Counted from the first letter of the stretch, positions 1 to 8,933 are shown. The stretch is DNA of 64,000 nt from Arboricoccus pini (GCF_900187945.1 NZ_FYEH01000015.1:23608-87607), one strand, 5' to 3'. Numbers and translations are program-made. The notes: generated by a model not told the origin, from the letters alone.

Positions 1-22
1 CCTGCGGAGGCTCCCGGGAGTG

Positions 23-1339
23 CTAGAACTCCAGCAGATTGTCGCGGAAGTGGTCGTGCGCCCATTCACGACGCATCAACCCTTGACGCTGCAAGGCGGG
101 CACCAAGCCGTCGGTGATTTCGGACAGTGAGCGGCGGCTGGTATTGGACTGCGTGACGAGAAAGCCATCGCCGCCCACTTCCGCCATCGCCTCCCCCATG
201 CGCCGTGCGATCTGCTCGGGCGTTCCGACAAGTTCCAGCGACCGATCGCCGGTATCCTCGTTCATCGCCTGACGCAAAGTGCGGTTGCCGGCCTTTTGCT
301 TGAACTCATCAAGCGATTGCTGGTGACCATTGGTCTTAAGCTCGAGCGCGCTGACCGGCGTGTCCAGATCCATCTTACCAAAATCGATATTGGTGATCTT
401 GCCGAGAAAGGCCAGGCGCTGCTCCACCTTCTCCGACTGGCGCTCCAGGCGCCGCTGCCGCAAACGCTGCGCCTCCTCCTCGGTCTCGCCGATCGTGGGC
501 GAGATCAGGAAGAGTACCTTGATCGTGTCGGGATCACGGCCCTGCGCCTTGGCCCGCGCCCTCACGTCCTCGCGATAGGCCTTCATGGCCTCGATGCCGT
601 AGGTGGCGGCGATGATCGTGTCGGCGTGACGCGAGGCGAATTGCCGCCCACGCGGCGAGCCGCCGGCCTGGGCGATCACCGGACGCCCCTGCACGCAAGG
701 CCCGGAATTGAGAGGCCCACGCGACTTGTAGTACTGGCCAGCATAATCGATGGCATGCACCTTCGCCGGATCGATGAGCACGCCGCTCTCGGGATCGGCG
801 ACGATGGCGCCGGGCTCGAAGGAATCCCAGAGCCCGTTCACGACCTCCATATATTCATCGGCCATGTCGTAGCGCTGATCGTGCGGCGGCATGCCATCCA
901 GGCCGAAATTGCGGGCGGCGAAGTCCGAACTGCCGGTCACCATGTTCCAGCCGGCCCGGCCCTGCGAGACCTGATCCAGGGTCGCCACGAGACGAGCCAG
1001 GAGATAGGGCGGATAGGCGAAGGTCGCCAGCGTCGGCACGATGCCGATCCGCCGCGTGGCGGCCATCATCAGGCTGGCCACCACCGAGGGATCCTGGCGC
1101 GGCACTGAGAGGCCATTCTTCAGATAGATGTCGCGCGACCCACCGAAACTCTCGCCCACATAGCTCGAATCCTCGAGCAGCACGTAGTCGAAGCAGGCCT
1201 TCTCCAGGAGCTTGGCGACGTCGACGAAGAAATCGGGGACCATCCACTCCTTGCCGATATTGCCCGACCAGGGCTCACCCCAGGCCTGCACGCTGGAGCC
1301 GGCCAGAAACCAGCCGAGATGGAAACGCTTGTCCGCCAT
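23..1339 (-). CDS. LLM-class flavin-dependent monooxygenase (NtaA/SnaA/DszA type)
   Basis: About 438 aa. The start at 1339 is chosen because AAGGAG lies just upstream of MADKRFHLGWF; a longer frame to 1450 has no ribosome site. The protein has the bacterial luciferase-like barrel of the nitrilotriacetate/DszA monooxygenase subfamily: AGWNMVTGS near residue 130, the substrate-loop pattern RGPLNSGPCVQGRPVIAQAGGS, and a C-terminal LVGTPEQIARRM block. Such enzymes use reduced FMN from a partner flavin reductase to oxidise small organic or sulfur/nitrogen compounds in the cytoplasm; the substrate cannot be read here. A divergent gene starts at 1478. The shared promoter region contains a 10-base word also found in the tetR operator at 4.1 kb. 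Confidence 0.88.
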   Translation of the reverse strand: MADKRFHLGWFLAGSSVQAWGEPWSGNIGKEWMVPDFFVDVAKLLEKACFDYVLLEDSSYVGESFGGSRDIYLKNGLSVPRQDPSVVASLMMAATRRIGIVPTLATFAYPPYLLARLVATLDQVSQGRAGWNMVTGSSDFAARNFGLDGMPPHDQRYDMADEYMEVVNGLWDSFEPGAIVADPESGVLIDPAKVHAIDYAGQYYKSRGPLNSGPCVQGRPVIAQAGGSPRGRQFASRHADTIIAATYGIEAMKAYREDVRARAKAQGRDPDTIKVLFLISPTIGETEEEAQRLRQRRLERQSEKVEQRLAFLGKITNIDFGKMDLDTPVSALELKTNGHQQSLDEFKQKAGNRTLRQAMNEDTGDRSLELVGTPEQIARRMGEAMAEVGGDGFLVTQSNTSRRSLSEITDGLVPALQRQGLMRREWAHDHFRDNLLEF

Positions 1340-1428
1340 CGAAATCGCTCCTTCGCTGCCGGCCGCCCGCGCTCTTCCAGGAAAAGCAGCTTGACGACCT
1401 GTGATCAGCCTCGATAGTGGATTTAGAG

Positions 1429-1438
1429 TCAACTCCAA
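1429..1438. promoter_or_regulatory. Candidate TetR half-site in divergent promoter
   Basis: GTCAACTCCA here is identical (in reverse orientation) to one arm of the palindrome upstream of the tetR gene at 4105-4122. It lies 90 bases upstream of the monooxygenase start and 40 bases upstream of the divergent small gene. Regulation of the monooxygenase by that TetR protein is inferred. Confidence 0.35.
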
Positions 1439-1477
1439 GTCAAGTGTCATCGCCGCGCTTCGACCGAAGGGAAACCG

Positions 1478-1933
1478 ATGTCAGATCATGACGCCGTCGT
1501 CGCGCACGTTGCGGCCACACGCTTTCCATTCGCCGGCCAGACCACATGGCCCGAGGATTATGTGACGATCGTCAATGTCCCCGAGCCCAAGCGCGCCATC
1601 CCGTTCGCCGACGGCTATCACTATCCCGACATCGCGATCGTCGATTCGACCGGCCGCCTGCGCGAGGCGGGCGAAGTGCTGATGACCGTCGATCCGGCGG
1701 CGACCGCATCGCTCAAGGCCGTCTCCGAAGCGACCGACACCGACACGCCGACCCATGTCCGCCATTTCTTCGTCTACGTTCCGGCGGGCATGGAGGCGGC
1801 GGCGCAAAAGCTCCTGGACGATGCCGCCATTTCCTATGCCGGCGTCCGCAGCTTCGTCTGTACGGCTGAGGGCAGCATCAAGATCCTGCCCTTCGTCACC
1901 GCCGGCAGCCAATTCGACAACCAGGCGACCTGA
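1478..1933 (+). CDS. Conserved-looking hypothetical protein
   Basis: 151 aa, preceded by GAAGGG seven bases before ATG. No signal peptide or membrane segment is visible, and I do not recognise the family. The sequence is acidic, with a mixed alpha/beta pattern (YVTIVNVPEPKRAIPF, HVRHFFVYVPAGM, SIKILPFVTAG), compatible with a small soluble ligand-binding or cupin-like fold, though no metal-binding motif is seen. It is transcribed away from the flavin monooxygenase and shares its promoter region, so a role in the same pathway is possible but unproven. Confidence 0.6.
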   Translation: MSDHDAVVAHVAATRFPFAGQTTWPEDYVTIVNVPEPKRAIPFADGYHYPDIAIVDSTGRLREAGEVLMTVDPAATASLKAVSEATDTDTPTHVRHFFVYVPAGMEAAAQKLLDDAAISYAGVRSFVCTAEGSIKILPFVTAGSQFDNQAT

Positions 1934-1948
1934 CGCAGCCGCGCTGCC

Positions 1949-2722
1949 TCAATCCTTGTAGTCGGGCTGCTCGCGGTCGAGCTTGCGGCGCAGCGCCTGC
2001 CAGGGCAGCCAGCCCTTGCTGGCATCGCTGGTGAACTGAAGGCTGGCCCGGGCAACCGTCGATTCGCCCGGCATGACCAGCTTCACGCCACCCGACTGGG
2101 CGGCGAGCTGGATACGGCAGGCCTGCTCCAGATAATACATCCAGTAGAACGCTTCGGCGATCGTGCGGCCGACGGTGAGGAGACCATGGTTGCGCAGGAT
2201 CAGGCAGGGCTTGTCGCCGAGGTCCCTGGCCAGCCGCTCGCGCTCGGAGAGATTGTCGCTGTCAGCAATCCCCTCGTAATCGTGGATCGCGACCTTGCCG
2301 TGGAACTCCATGCTCATCTGGTTCAAGGGCAATATGCCCTGATCCTGCGCCGCCACCGCCATCCCAGCCAAAGTATGGGTGTGCATGACGCAATGCGCAT
2401 CGGGACGGCCCAGGTGAATGGCCGAATGGATGACGAAGCCGGCGGGGTTGACCGGCCAGCTGGTCTCTTGGGCCGGCTCGCCGCCCGCATCGACGACAAC
2501 CAGCGAGCTTGCGGTGATTTCCTCGAAGAGAAGCCCGTAGGGATTGACGAGAAAGCGGTGATCAGGCCCCGGCAATCGCGCCGAAAGATGCGTGTAGACG
2601 AGGTCGGTCATGCCGAAGATCGCGAAGAGCCGATAGGCGGCCGCCAGGTCTTCGCGCAGCTCGATCTCGGTCGGGCGACGGTCGGGATCGGGTTTTCTCG
2701 GGGGCTTCAGCAACGGCTTCAT
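1949..2722 (-). CDS. Class II aldolase/adducin family protein
   Basis: 257 aa. The ATG at 2722 overlaps the TGA of the upstream nitroreductase (ATGA), so this start is preferred over an upstream TTG at 2752. Family marks: LREDLAAAYRLFAIFGMTD and YTHLSAR near the N-terminus, the metal-binding HTHT motif in CVMHTHTLAGMAV, and the LRNHGLLTVGRTIAEAF block holding the third histidine. Members are zinc-dependent aldolases or epimerases acting on sugar phosphates or related hydroxy acids; many close relatives are of unknown substrate. It is the last gene of the tetR-nitroreductase-aldolase operon and should still be translated despite the broken middle gene, though coupling to an upstream gene that terminates early may lower its yield. 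Confidence 0.87.
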   Translation of the reverse strand: MKPLLKPPRKPDPDRRPTEIELREDLAAAYRLFAIFGMTDLVYTHLSARLPGPDHRFLVNPYGLLFEEITASSLVVVDAGGEPAQETSWPVNPAGFVIHSAIHLGRPDAHCVMHTHTLAGMAVAAQDQGILPLNQMSMEFHGKVAIHDYEGIADSDNLSERERLARDLGDKPCLILRNHGLLTVGRTIAEAFYWMYYLEQACRIQLAAQSGGVKLVMPGESTVARASLQFTSDASKGWLPWQALRRKLDREQPDYKD

Positions 2723-3408
2723 CCTTCCATTTCGTCGAGGGGCATGCGCCAAGGGGTGGCAAAGGGGTCGTCACGCTCGCTCCGGACCCGGTTGATGGGC
2801 GCCGTTGGGTCAAGGTAGCCCACCGCCATGCCGCAGACGAGATCCCAGTCGGGCGGAACACCGAGGAAGGTCTTCACCGCACCCGCATGCATGGCCCAGT
2901 CGGCCTGCGGGCAGGTATCGATCCCGGCCTCACGCAACAACAGCATGACGGTCTACAGGAAGATACCCAGATCCAACCATTGATAGCGACCGAAAGCGGC
3001 CGGCATCAGGAAGAAAAGGCCTTGCGGCGCGCCGAAAAACTGGAAGTTCTCGTCGATCCAGGCCGCCCGCGCCGCCCGATCATCTCGGGCGATCCCGAGT
3101 GCCCCGTAGAGAAGTGCGCCGTTCCGCAGCCGGCGCTCCTGGTAGGTCGCCGGCAGGCTTGCGGGATAGAAGTCATGCGCCAGGGGCTCACCCGCGGGCT
3201 CGGCGACGCGACGCTCGCGCATCAATGCCTTGAGCATCGCCAGCCGTTCGCCCGCGACGAATTCGACCGACCAGGGCTGCAGATTGCCGCCCGAGGGTGC
3301 GCGTGCCGCCTGTCGCACGATCGACCGCAGCCTCTCACCCTCGACAGGCTGGTCGAGGAAGGCGCGCACCGAGTGGCGGCCATTGACGGCGGCGGTCACG
3401 CTGCTCAT
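2719..3408 (-). pseudogene. Nitroreductase family gene interrupted by an in-frame amber codon
   Basis: The reading frame starts at 3408 (ATGA overlap with the tetR stop) and shows nitroreductase marks: NGRHSVRAFLDQPVE, AARAPSGGNLQPWSVEFV, and the C-terminal LREAGIDTCPQADWAMH with the ending FLGVPPDWDLVCGMAVGY. A single TAG at 2953-2955 follows LDLGIFL; the same frame resumes with TVMLLLREAG and runs to the normal end at 2719. Relatives normally have Q at that position (CAG), so a C-to-T change is the simplest explanation. The truncated product of about 151 aa would lack part of the FMN site. It is probably non-functional unless an amber suppressor exists. Confidence 0.85.
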
Positions 3409-4046
3409 GCGCTGCCGCCCTTCCCGTTCCGGACCAAGCCGCGCAGTATCACCGCGAGATGGGCCGAGCCAGCCTTCAGCATGTCTTCCGCCGCCAGAGT
3501 CTCCGAGGCGATGAAGCGGCTGAAATTCCATGTCGTGATACCGACGATGAGGTCGGCCAGGACGACGGGATCCACGTCGGGTGCGAGCCGGCCGCGCTCC
3601 TGATAGGTCCTAAGCAGCGTCACGTATTGCCGCTTGATCAAGAGGTTCAAGCGCCCGCCCGCCCTTTGCGCCTTGCCGGCCGGCTCCAGATATTGCGCCG
3701 CCAGGATCGCGCGCCAGCATCCCTTGGAGAGGTGCTGCAACGCCTGCTCCGCCAGCAGGCGTTCGAAGGCGTTGATGCCGATAAAGGGATCATCTGGCGG
3801 GTTGCGCACCATGCGGCGCCTGGCCGGTAGGGCCGTGCGCACATGCCGGAGCGCCAGCTCCATCAAAAGATTGGGTTTGGTGGCAAAGTAATTATAGACG
3901 GTAGCGGGTGCCACCGAGGCAATCTCGGCGATCTCCTCGATATGCGTCGCCTCATATCCATTGCGGGCGAAGAGCAGGTCGGCTGCGTCCAGGACCTGTG
4001 CCACACGCCTTTGTCGATGCTTCGCTCGTAGATTGACCCCAGCCAT
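3405..4046 (-). CDS. TetR/AcrR family transcriptional regulator
   Basis: 213 aa, starting at MAGVNLRAKHRQRR; the start is chosen from the AAGGGTGAAGG ribosome site next to ATG 4046. The N-terminal TetR helix-turn-helix is clear (residues about 17-62: VLDAADLLFARNGYEATHIEEIA, then VAPATVYNYFATKPNLL). The C-terminal ligand domain is not identifiable to a ligand class. The stop overlaps the nitroreductase start, so it heads a three-gene operon. A near-perfect palindrome 59 bases upstream of the start is the probable autoregulatory operator. Confidence 0.93.
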   Translation of the reverse strand: MAGVNLRAKHRQRRVAQVLDAADLLFARNGYEATHIEEIAEIASVAPATVYNYFATKPNLLMELALRHVRTALPARRRMVRNPPDDPFIGINAFERLLAEQALQHLSKGCWRAILAAQYLEPAGKAQRAGGRLNLLIKRQYVTLLRTYQERGRLAPDVDPVVLADLIVGITTWNFSRFIASETLAAEDMLKAGSAHLAVILRGLVRNGKGGSA

Positions 4047-4104
4047 GCCTTCACCCTTGGTCTTGCCCGTGCCGGCGGTCAGCCGCCGATCTATATTTCT
4101 ACTG

Positions 4105-4122
4105 AACTCCAAATATGGAGTT
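4105..4122. promoter_or_regulatory. Palindromic operator upstream of tetR
   Basis: AACTCCA (4105-4111), spacer AATA, TGGAGTT (4116-4122): 7-base perfect arms in an 18-base element, of the size TetR dimers bind. It lies between the tetR operon (left) and the deacetylase gene at 4245 (right), so it could control both. One arm with its flank (GTCAACTCCA in reverse) recurs at 1429-1438. Confidence 0.6.
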
Positions 4123-4244
4123 GACGCTAGAGCTATGCGCCGCGCAGAGTATGAGTACAAGGCGTGATCGGATGGGATCGAGACGACCGTCCGTGGATCT
4201 TCGAATGTCGCCTTCCCTACTCGCTATTTGCTTGAAGAGTGCGC

Positions 4245-5162
4245 ATGAGTCTAAGGCTGATCGACAATCCGCCGCCCTGGCCGAATGGCGCCCGCTGCGC
4301 CGTCTGCTTCTCCTTCGATTTCGACGCGGAAAGTCTGCTCCACCTCTATTATCCGGCCGATTCGCGCCGCCGCATCAGCCTTTCCTCGTCCCTCCGCTAT
4401 GGCGCGAACGTCGCGATCCCCCGCCTGGTCCAGATCTGGCGCCATTTCGGCATGCGCCAGACGGTCTTTGTGCCGGGTTGGTGCATCGAGACCTATCCCA
4501 AGGCGATCGAAGCACTCCTGGCCGACGGCCATGAGATCGCCCACCACGGCTGGCTGCACGAACGGCCAAATCAGCTCTCGCGCGACGACGAGGGTCTCGT
4601 TCTCATCCGCGGCATCGAGGCCATCATCGCCGCGACAGGGGCGCGCCCTAAGGGCTATCGCTGTCCGTCGGGTGCGTTTTCCGAATACACGCTCGACCTG
4701 CTGCTGGCCGAGAACTTCGCCTACGACGCCTCGCTTGGCGGCGACGACGTTCCCTATCGCATCGAAGGCGAGACGGGCTCGCTCCTGGAGCTGCCATCGG
4801 ATCACGCGCTCGATGACTGGCCGCAATATGTCAACATGAAGGAATTCAACATGGGCATGACGATCCAGTCGCCGGCACGGGCGATGGACGTCTTTCGTGC
4901 CGAATTCGATGCGGCGCACGCCCATGGCGGCCTCTGGGCGGCGATCTGGCATCCCTTCGTCTCCGGCCGGCTCGCCAGGGCCGAGGCCATGGTCGAGCTC
5001 ATCCAGCACATGCAGGCGAAGGGTGGTGTCTGGTTCGCGACGCTAGCCGAGATCGCGGCCCATATCGAGGAGGTCACCGCCAAGGGCCTCTGGACGCCGC
5101 GTCGCGAGACCCTCCCCTTCTGGCCGGAACCGGTGCCGCAACTCGTCGTGCCGAGCCGCTAG
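4245..5162 (+). CDS. Polysaccharide deacetylase family protein (PuuE/allantoinase-like)
   Basis: 305 aa; ATG 4245 follows GAAGAG, which favours it over the GTG two codons upstream. NodB-type metal site: FSFDFDAE near residue 25 (catalytic/metal aspartates) and GHEIAHHGWLHE near residue 95 (metal histidines). FVPGWCIE and GYRCPSGAFSEYT complete the fold. There is no signal peptide, so it is cytoplasmic and unlikely to act on cell wall. Cytoplasmic members next to amino acid transporters and M20 amidases include PuuE-type allantoinases and related cyclic-amide or amide hydrolases. A cyclic ureide or N-acyl substrate imported by the downstream ABC system is inferred, not shown. Confidence 0.82.
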   Translation: MSLRLIDNPPPWPNGARCAVCFSFDFDAESLLHLYYPADSRRRISLSSSLRYGANVAIPRLVQIWRHFGMRQTVFVPGWCIETYPKAIEALLADGHEIAHHGWLHERPNQLSRDDEGLVLIRGIEAIIAATGARPKGYRCPSGAFSEYTLDLLLAENFAYDASLGGDDVPYRIEGETGSLLELPSDHALDDWPQYVNMKEFNMGMTIQSPARAMDVFRAEFDAAHAHGGLWAAIWHPFVSGRLARAEAMVELIQHMQAKGGVWFATLAEIAAHIEEVTAKGLWTPRRETLPFWPEPVPQLVVPSR

Positions 5163-5203
5163 CAATCTTTCCTCGTCGCACCCTGGCCCTTAGGAGCTGG
5201 CCC

Positions 5204-6037
5204 ATGAACTCTCGTTGCCGTGGATGGCTGGCCGCAGCCCTCCTTGTGTCGCTCTGTCCGCCGGTCGCCGACGCGGCGTCGCTGCCGGCCGAGATCGCCT
5301 CCAGCAAGACCCTGCGCCTGGCACTCGAGCCCAGCTACCCGCCGCTCGAGATGCGCGATACCAAGACCAACGAGTTGACGGGATTCGACGTCGAACTGGC
5401 AACGGCGATCGCCAGCGATCTCGGCCTCAAGATCGAATGGCAGACGAGCGCCTTCGAACAGCTCACGCCATCGCTGCAATCCGGTCGCGCCGACATGATC
5501 ATGAGCGGCTTCTACGACATTCCCAAGCGCCGGGGCATGTTCGACTTCGTCGATTATCTGAAGGCGGGCGCGCAGTTCTACACGCTGGCCGCGAGCAAGG
5601 AGCTGAAGACGGTCAGCGACCTCTGCGGCAAGACGGTGACGACCACGCGCGGCACCAGCTTCCCCGAAACGATCAAGGCGCTGAGCGACAAGAGTTGTGC
5701 CGGCAAGGAGCCGATCACCGTCATCGTCGACACCGATCTTGGCCAGCAATTGAGCAATCTCAAGCAGGGACGCGCCGATGCCGCCGTACAGGGCCTGGAG
5801 GCCGTGCCGACGATCGTCGCCCAGGATCCCGGCATGTACCGGCCGATGGGCGAGCCCTTCTCCTCGACCCTCATGGGCATGGCGTTCAGCAAGGATAATC
5901 CGGGCCTGCGCGACGCCTTCCAGGAGGGCCTGAAGAAGGTCATCGCCGATGGCCGCTATGACGCCCTGATCGCCAAATGGAAGCTCGACCTCAGCAGCTA
6001 CAAGGAGGCCACCGTCAACCTCGGTCCGGCGCCATGA
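5204..6037 (+). CDS. Polar amino acid ABC transporter, substrate-binding protein
   Basis: 277 aa with a cleavable signal peptide (hydrophobic AALLVSLCPPVADA, cleavage near AASLP). The mature part has the family-3 solute-binding fold: SKTLRLALEPSYPPLEM, GFDVELATAIASDLGLKIEW, LTPSLQSGRADMIMSGF and GRADAAVQGLEA. It binds a polar amino acid or similar zwitterion in the periplasm and delivers it to the permease encoded next, whose start codon overlaps this stop (ATGA). The ligand is unknown; the flanking hydrolases suggest an amide or ureide derivative. Confidence 0.9.
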   Translation: MNSRCRGWLAAALLVSLCPPVADAASLPAEIASSKTLRLALEPSYPPLEMRDTKTNELTGFDVELATAIASDLGLKIEWQTSAFEQLTPSLQSGRADMIMSGFYDIPKRRGMFDFVDYLKAGAQFYTLAASKELKTVSDLCGKTVTTTRGTSFPETIKALSDKSCAGKEPITVIVDTDLGQQLSNLKQGRADAAVQGLEAVPTIVAQDPGMYRPMGEPFSSTLMGMAFSKDNPGLRDAFQEGLKKVIADGRYDALIAKWKLDLSSYKEATVNLGPAP

Positions 6038-6930
6038 CGCAGGCGGAGGGCCGCGCCGCGGCGGGCCTGTGCGTCTCGGATGGCGATGTCGGCATCGACG
6101 ATACCGACATCGCGCGCCTGCGCCATGTCCGGCCGCGCCATTATGGCCGCATCCTGGCGGTGCTGCTGATCGTCCTCTTCGCGGGCTTTCTCATCAAATC
6201 CTTCGCGGAGGGCCAGATCGACTGGCCGGAGGTCGGCAATTACCTCACCTGGCCGACCATCCTCATGGGCGTCGTCAACACCGTCTGGCTCTCGATCGCC
6301 AGCATGGCGATCGGCATCGCCCTGGGTGTTGCCTGCGCCATCGCCCGCAACTCGCCCAACCCCGTCGTGCGCAGCGCCGCGATCTTCTATGCTTGGTTCT
6401 TTCGTGGCACGCCCGTCATCCTCCAGCTCCTGATCTGGTTCAACCTGGCTCTGGTCTTTCCCCGCCTGGGTATCGCCGGTGTCTGGGACGTCAGGACGGT
6501 GACGGTCATCACGCCGGCCGTGGCGGCACTCTTGGGCTTCGGTCTGAACGAGGGCGCCTATGTCTCCGAGATCGTCCGGGCCGGCCTCCTCTCCGTCGAT
6601 CGCGGCCAGTACGAGGCAGCCCGCTCGATCGGCATGCGCGAAATGAAGGCGCTCCGGCGTATCATCCTGCCGCAGGCCATGCGCGTCGTCGTGCCACCGC
6701 TCGGCAACGAGTTCATAGGCCTCATCAAGATGACCTCGCTTGCAAGCATCGTCGGCTTCAACGACGTGCTCCGCAGCGCCCAGGACGTCTATTACACCAA
6801 CACCAAGGTGATCGAGCTCCTGATTGTGGCCGCCATATGGTATCTCATCGTCGTCTCCGTCCTCTCCTTCGGCCAGGGCTTCATCGAGCGCCGCTTCGGC
6901 CGTGGCTTTAGCGGGAGCGGCCGGCGTTGA
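6034..6930 (+). CDS. Polar amino acid ABC transporter, permease
   Basis: 298 aa; ATG 6034 overlaps the upstream stop. It has a cytoplasmic N-terminal extension, then a first hydrophobic segment (ILAVLLIVLFAGFLIKSF) and the HisM/GlnP-type permease domain. The EAA loop is visible as EAARSIGMREMKALRRIILPQAMRV near residues 195-220. FFRGTPVILQLLIWF is typical of this family. A single permease gene implies a homodimeric channel. The stop overlaps the TTG start of the ATPase gene. Confidence 0.9.
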   Translation: MTQAEGRAAAGLCVSDGDVGIDDTDIARLRHVRPRHYGRILAVLLIVLFAGFLIKSFAEGQIDWPEVGNYLTWPTILMGVVNTVWLSIASMAIGIALGVACAIARNSPNPVVRSAAIFYAWFFRGTPVILQLLIWFNLALVFPRLGIAGVWDVRTVTVITPAVAALLGFGLNEGAYVSEIVRAGLLSVDRGQYEAARSIGMREMKALRRIILPQAMRVVVPPLGNEFIGLIKMTSLASIVGFNDVLRSAQDVYYTNTKVIELLIVAAIWYLIVVSVLSFGQGFIERRFGRGFSGSGRR

Positions 6931-7700
6931 CGGCGCCGATCGTCGCCGCCCGCAAGGTGGGCAAGCTCTTTGGCGAGATGGCGGCCCTCGTCGACGTGAC
7001 GCTGGACGTCATGCCAAAGGAGGTCGTCTGCATCATCGGCCCCTCCGGTTCGGGCAAGACGACGTTCCTGCGCTGCATCAACCAGCTCGAGCGCATTAAT
7101 TCCGGTGCGCTCTGGGTGAACGGTGAACTCAACGGCTTTCGCCGCCAAGGCGATTTGTTGCACCCGCTAGGCGAGGCCGAGATCGCCCGCCAGCGACGCG
7201 TGACGGGCATGGTCTTTCAGCGCTTCAATCTCTTTCCTCACATGACCGCCCTCGAGAACATCATCGAGGGGCCAGTGCACGTCCTGAGGCGGCCACCAGA
7301 CGAGGCGCGCGAGGAAGCCAGAGCCCTGTTGGCAAGGGTGGGGCTGGCCGACAAGCAAAGCAGTTTTCCAGCCGAACTTTCCGGCGGCCAGCAGCAGCGT
7401 GTGGCGATCGCCCGCTCGCTGGCGATGCGCCCGAAGCTCATGCTCTTCGACGAGCCGACCTCGGCCCTCGATCCCGAGCTGGTGGGCGAGGTCCTGGCCG
7501 TCATGCGCGACCTTGCAAGCAGCGGCATGACCATGATCGTCGTTACGCACGAGCTGGAATTCGCCCGTGACGTTGGCGACCGTATCGTCTTCATGGACAA
7601 AGGCCGCGTCGTCGAGACCGGCCCTGCCGCCCAGTTGATGGCAAGCCCACGGGCTGCCCGCACCCAGGAGTTCCTCCGTCGGGTCCTGACCCGCGGCTGA
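6927..7700 (+). CDS. Polar amino acid ABC transporter, ATP-binding protein
   Basis: 257 aa from TTG 6927, which overlaps the permease TGA. Walker A GPSGSGKTT near residue 39, Q-loop MVFQRFNLFPHMT, signature LSGGQQQRVAIARSLAM, Walker B MLFDEPTSALDPE and the switch histidine in VVTHELEFARDVGD are all intact. It energises uptake with the two preceding gene products. The insertion after Walker A (NGFRRQGDLLHPLGE) is common in GlnQ/HisP relatives. The gene is followed by 27 bases and then the M20 hydrolase. Confidence 0.93.
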   Translation: MTAPIVAARKVGKLFGEMAALVDVTLDVMPKEVVCIIGPSGSGKTTFLRCINQLERINSGALWVNGELNGFRRQGDLLHPLGEAEIARQRRVTGMVFQRFNLFPHMTALENIIEGPVHVLRRPPDEAREEARALLARVGLADKQSSFPAELSGGQQQRVAIARSLAMRPKLMLFDEPTSALDPELVGEVLAVMRDLASSGMTMIVVTHELEFARDVGDRIVFMDKGRVVETGPAAQLMASPRAARTQEFLRRVLTRG

Positions 7701-7727
7701 ACCTTTCAAAATCCGGAGATTTTGTCG

Positions 7728-8933
7728 ATGCCCGTCGTCGTCGATACCGCGCGTTTCCTGGCCGATCTGCATGAGCTTCGCCAGATCGGCACGTATAAGA
7801 CCGGCGTGCACCGGCCGACCTATTCCAAGGAGGACATGGACTCCCGTCGCTGGCTGATGACGAAGATGGCCGAGATCGGCCTTGAGCCCGAGATGGACGG
7901 AATCGGCAACGTCATCGGCCGCCACCCCGGCCCGGGCCCGCATCTCCTGGTCGGCAGTCATATCGAGACACAGAACCAGGCGGGCTGGCTGGACGGCGCG
8001 CTGGGCGTCGTCGCGGCACTGGCCCTGGCACGGAGCGGCCTGCCCGTCGATGTGGCCGCCTATGTCGACGAGGAGGGCCATTTCGATGTCGGCTTCCTCG
8101 GCAGCCGCTCCTTGATCGGCGATCTCACCGAGGCCGATCTCGACAAAGCGCGCAACCGGACCGACGGGACGCCGCTTCGCCAGGCGCTGCGGGCGGCGGG
8201 CCTCTCGGGAGAACCCCGCTTCCGCCTCGATCCCACGCGCTACAAGGGCGCCTACGAGTTGCATATCGAGCAGGGCACGCAGCTGGAGCGCGAGGGGCTG
8301 CGCGCCGGGGTCGTCACCGGCATCGTCGCGATCTGGCAGTTCGCCATCCGTATCGTCGGCCAGCAGGATCACGCCGGGGGCACGACGATGGCCGAGCGCA
8401 AGGATGCGGGTCTGGCGGCGGTTCGCCTCCTGGCAGCGATCGATCGGGAGTTTCCCAAGGTCTGCGGCCGGCGCTCCACCTGGACCACGGGTCGGATCAC
8501 GCTCAGCCCCGGCGCGCCCTCGATCATCCCGGGCGAGGCGAACATCCTCTTCCAGTTCCGCGACGTCGAGATGGCCGTTCTCGAGCGCATGGAGGAGTGC
8601 CTCGTCCGCCTCGTTCAGGAGAGCAATCGCAACGAGCGGACCGAGGCCTTCCTCGAGGTCATCGACAAGGCCATCCCGGCCGTCTGCGACCCCGCCATGA
8701 TGACGGCCCTCGAGGCCGCCGCCCGCGAGCATGCCCCGGACGCCTGGCAGTTCATGCCAAGCGGCGCCGGGCATGATTCGCAAAATCTCGCCCGCATCAT
8801 GCCGGCCGCCATGCTGTTCACCCCGAGTATCGGCGGGATCAGCCATCACTGGGCCGAGGACACCAAGGAAGAGGATCTGGCGCTCTGCTGCCAGATCCTG
8901 GCGACGGCGGCCGAACGGTTCCTGGCTGGCTGA
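7728..8933 (+). CDS. M20 family Zn-dependent amidase (N-carbamoyl amino acid hydrolase/allantoate amidohydrolase type)
   Basis: 401 aa; ATG 7728 has a CGGAG site 10 bases upstream (a TTG at 7722 is the alternative). Motifs: GSHIETQNQAGWLDGALGV (metal site; E stands where HLDT is usual), VDEEGHFD, YELHIEQG, QDHAGGTTM, SGAGHDSQNLAR and GGISHHWAED. This layout marks the carbamoylase/allantoate amidohydrolase/beta-ureidopropionase branch, which removes carbamoyl groups from ureido acids. It follows the ABC importer in the same operon, so the transported compound is probably its substrate or precursor. Confidence 0.87.
   Translation: MPVVVDTARFLADLHELRQIGTYKTGVHRPTYSKEDMDSRRWLMTKMAEIGLEPEMDGIGNVIGRHPGPGPHLLVGSHIETQNQAGWLDGALGVVAALALARSGLPVDVAAYVDEEGHFDVGFLGSRSLIGDLTEADLDKARNRTDGTPLRQALRAAGLSGEPRFRLDPTRYKGAYELHIEQGTQLEREGLRAGVVTGIVAIWQFAIRIVGQQDHAGGTTMAERKDAGLAAVRLLAAIDREFPKVCGRRSTWTTGRITLSPGAPSIIPGEANILFQFRDVEMAVLERMEECLVRLVQESNRNERTEAFLEVIDKAIPAVCDPAMMTALEAAAREHAPDAWQFMPSGAGHDSQNLARIMPAAMLFTPSIGGISHHWAEDTKEEDLALCCQILATAAERFLAG

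Noticed and set aside
7167..8849. 560-codon open frame on the minus strand
   Set aside because: It is antisense to the ABC ATPase and M20 hydrolase genes, both with intact motifs. The protein is low-complexity and His/Asp/Arg-rich, typical of GC-rich shadow frames.
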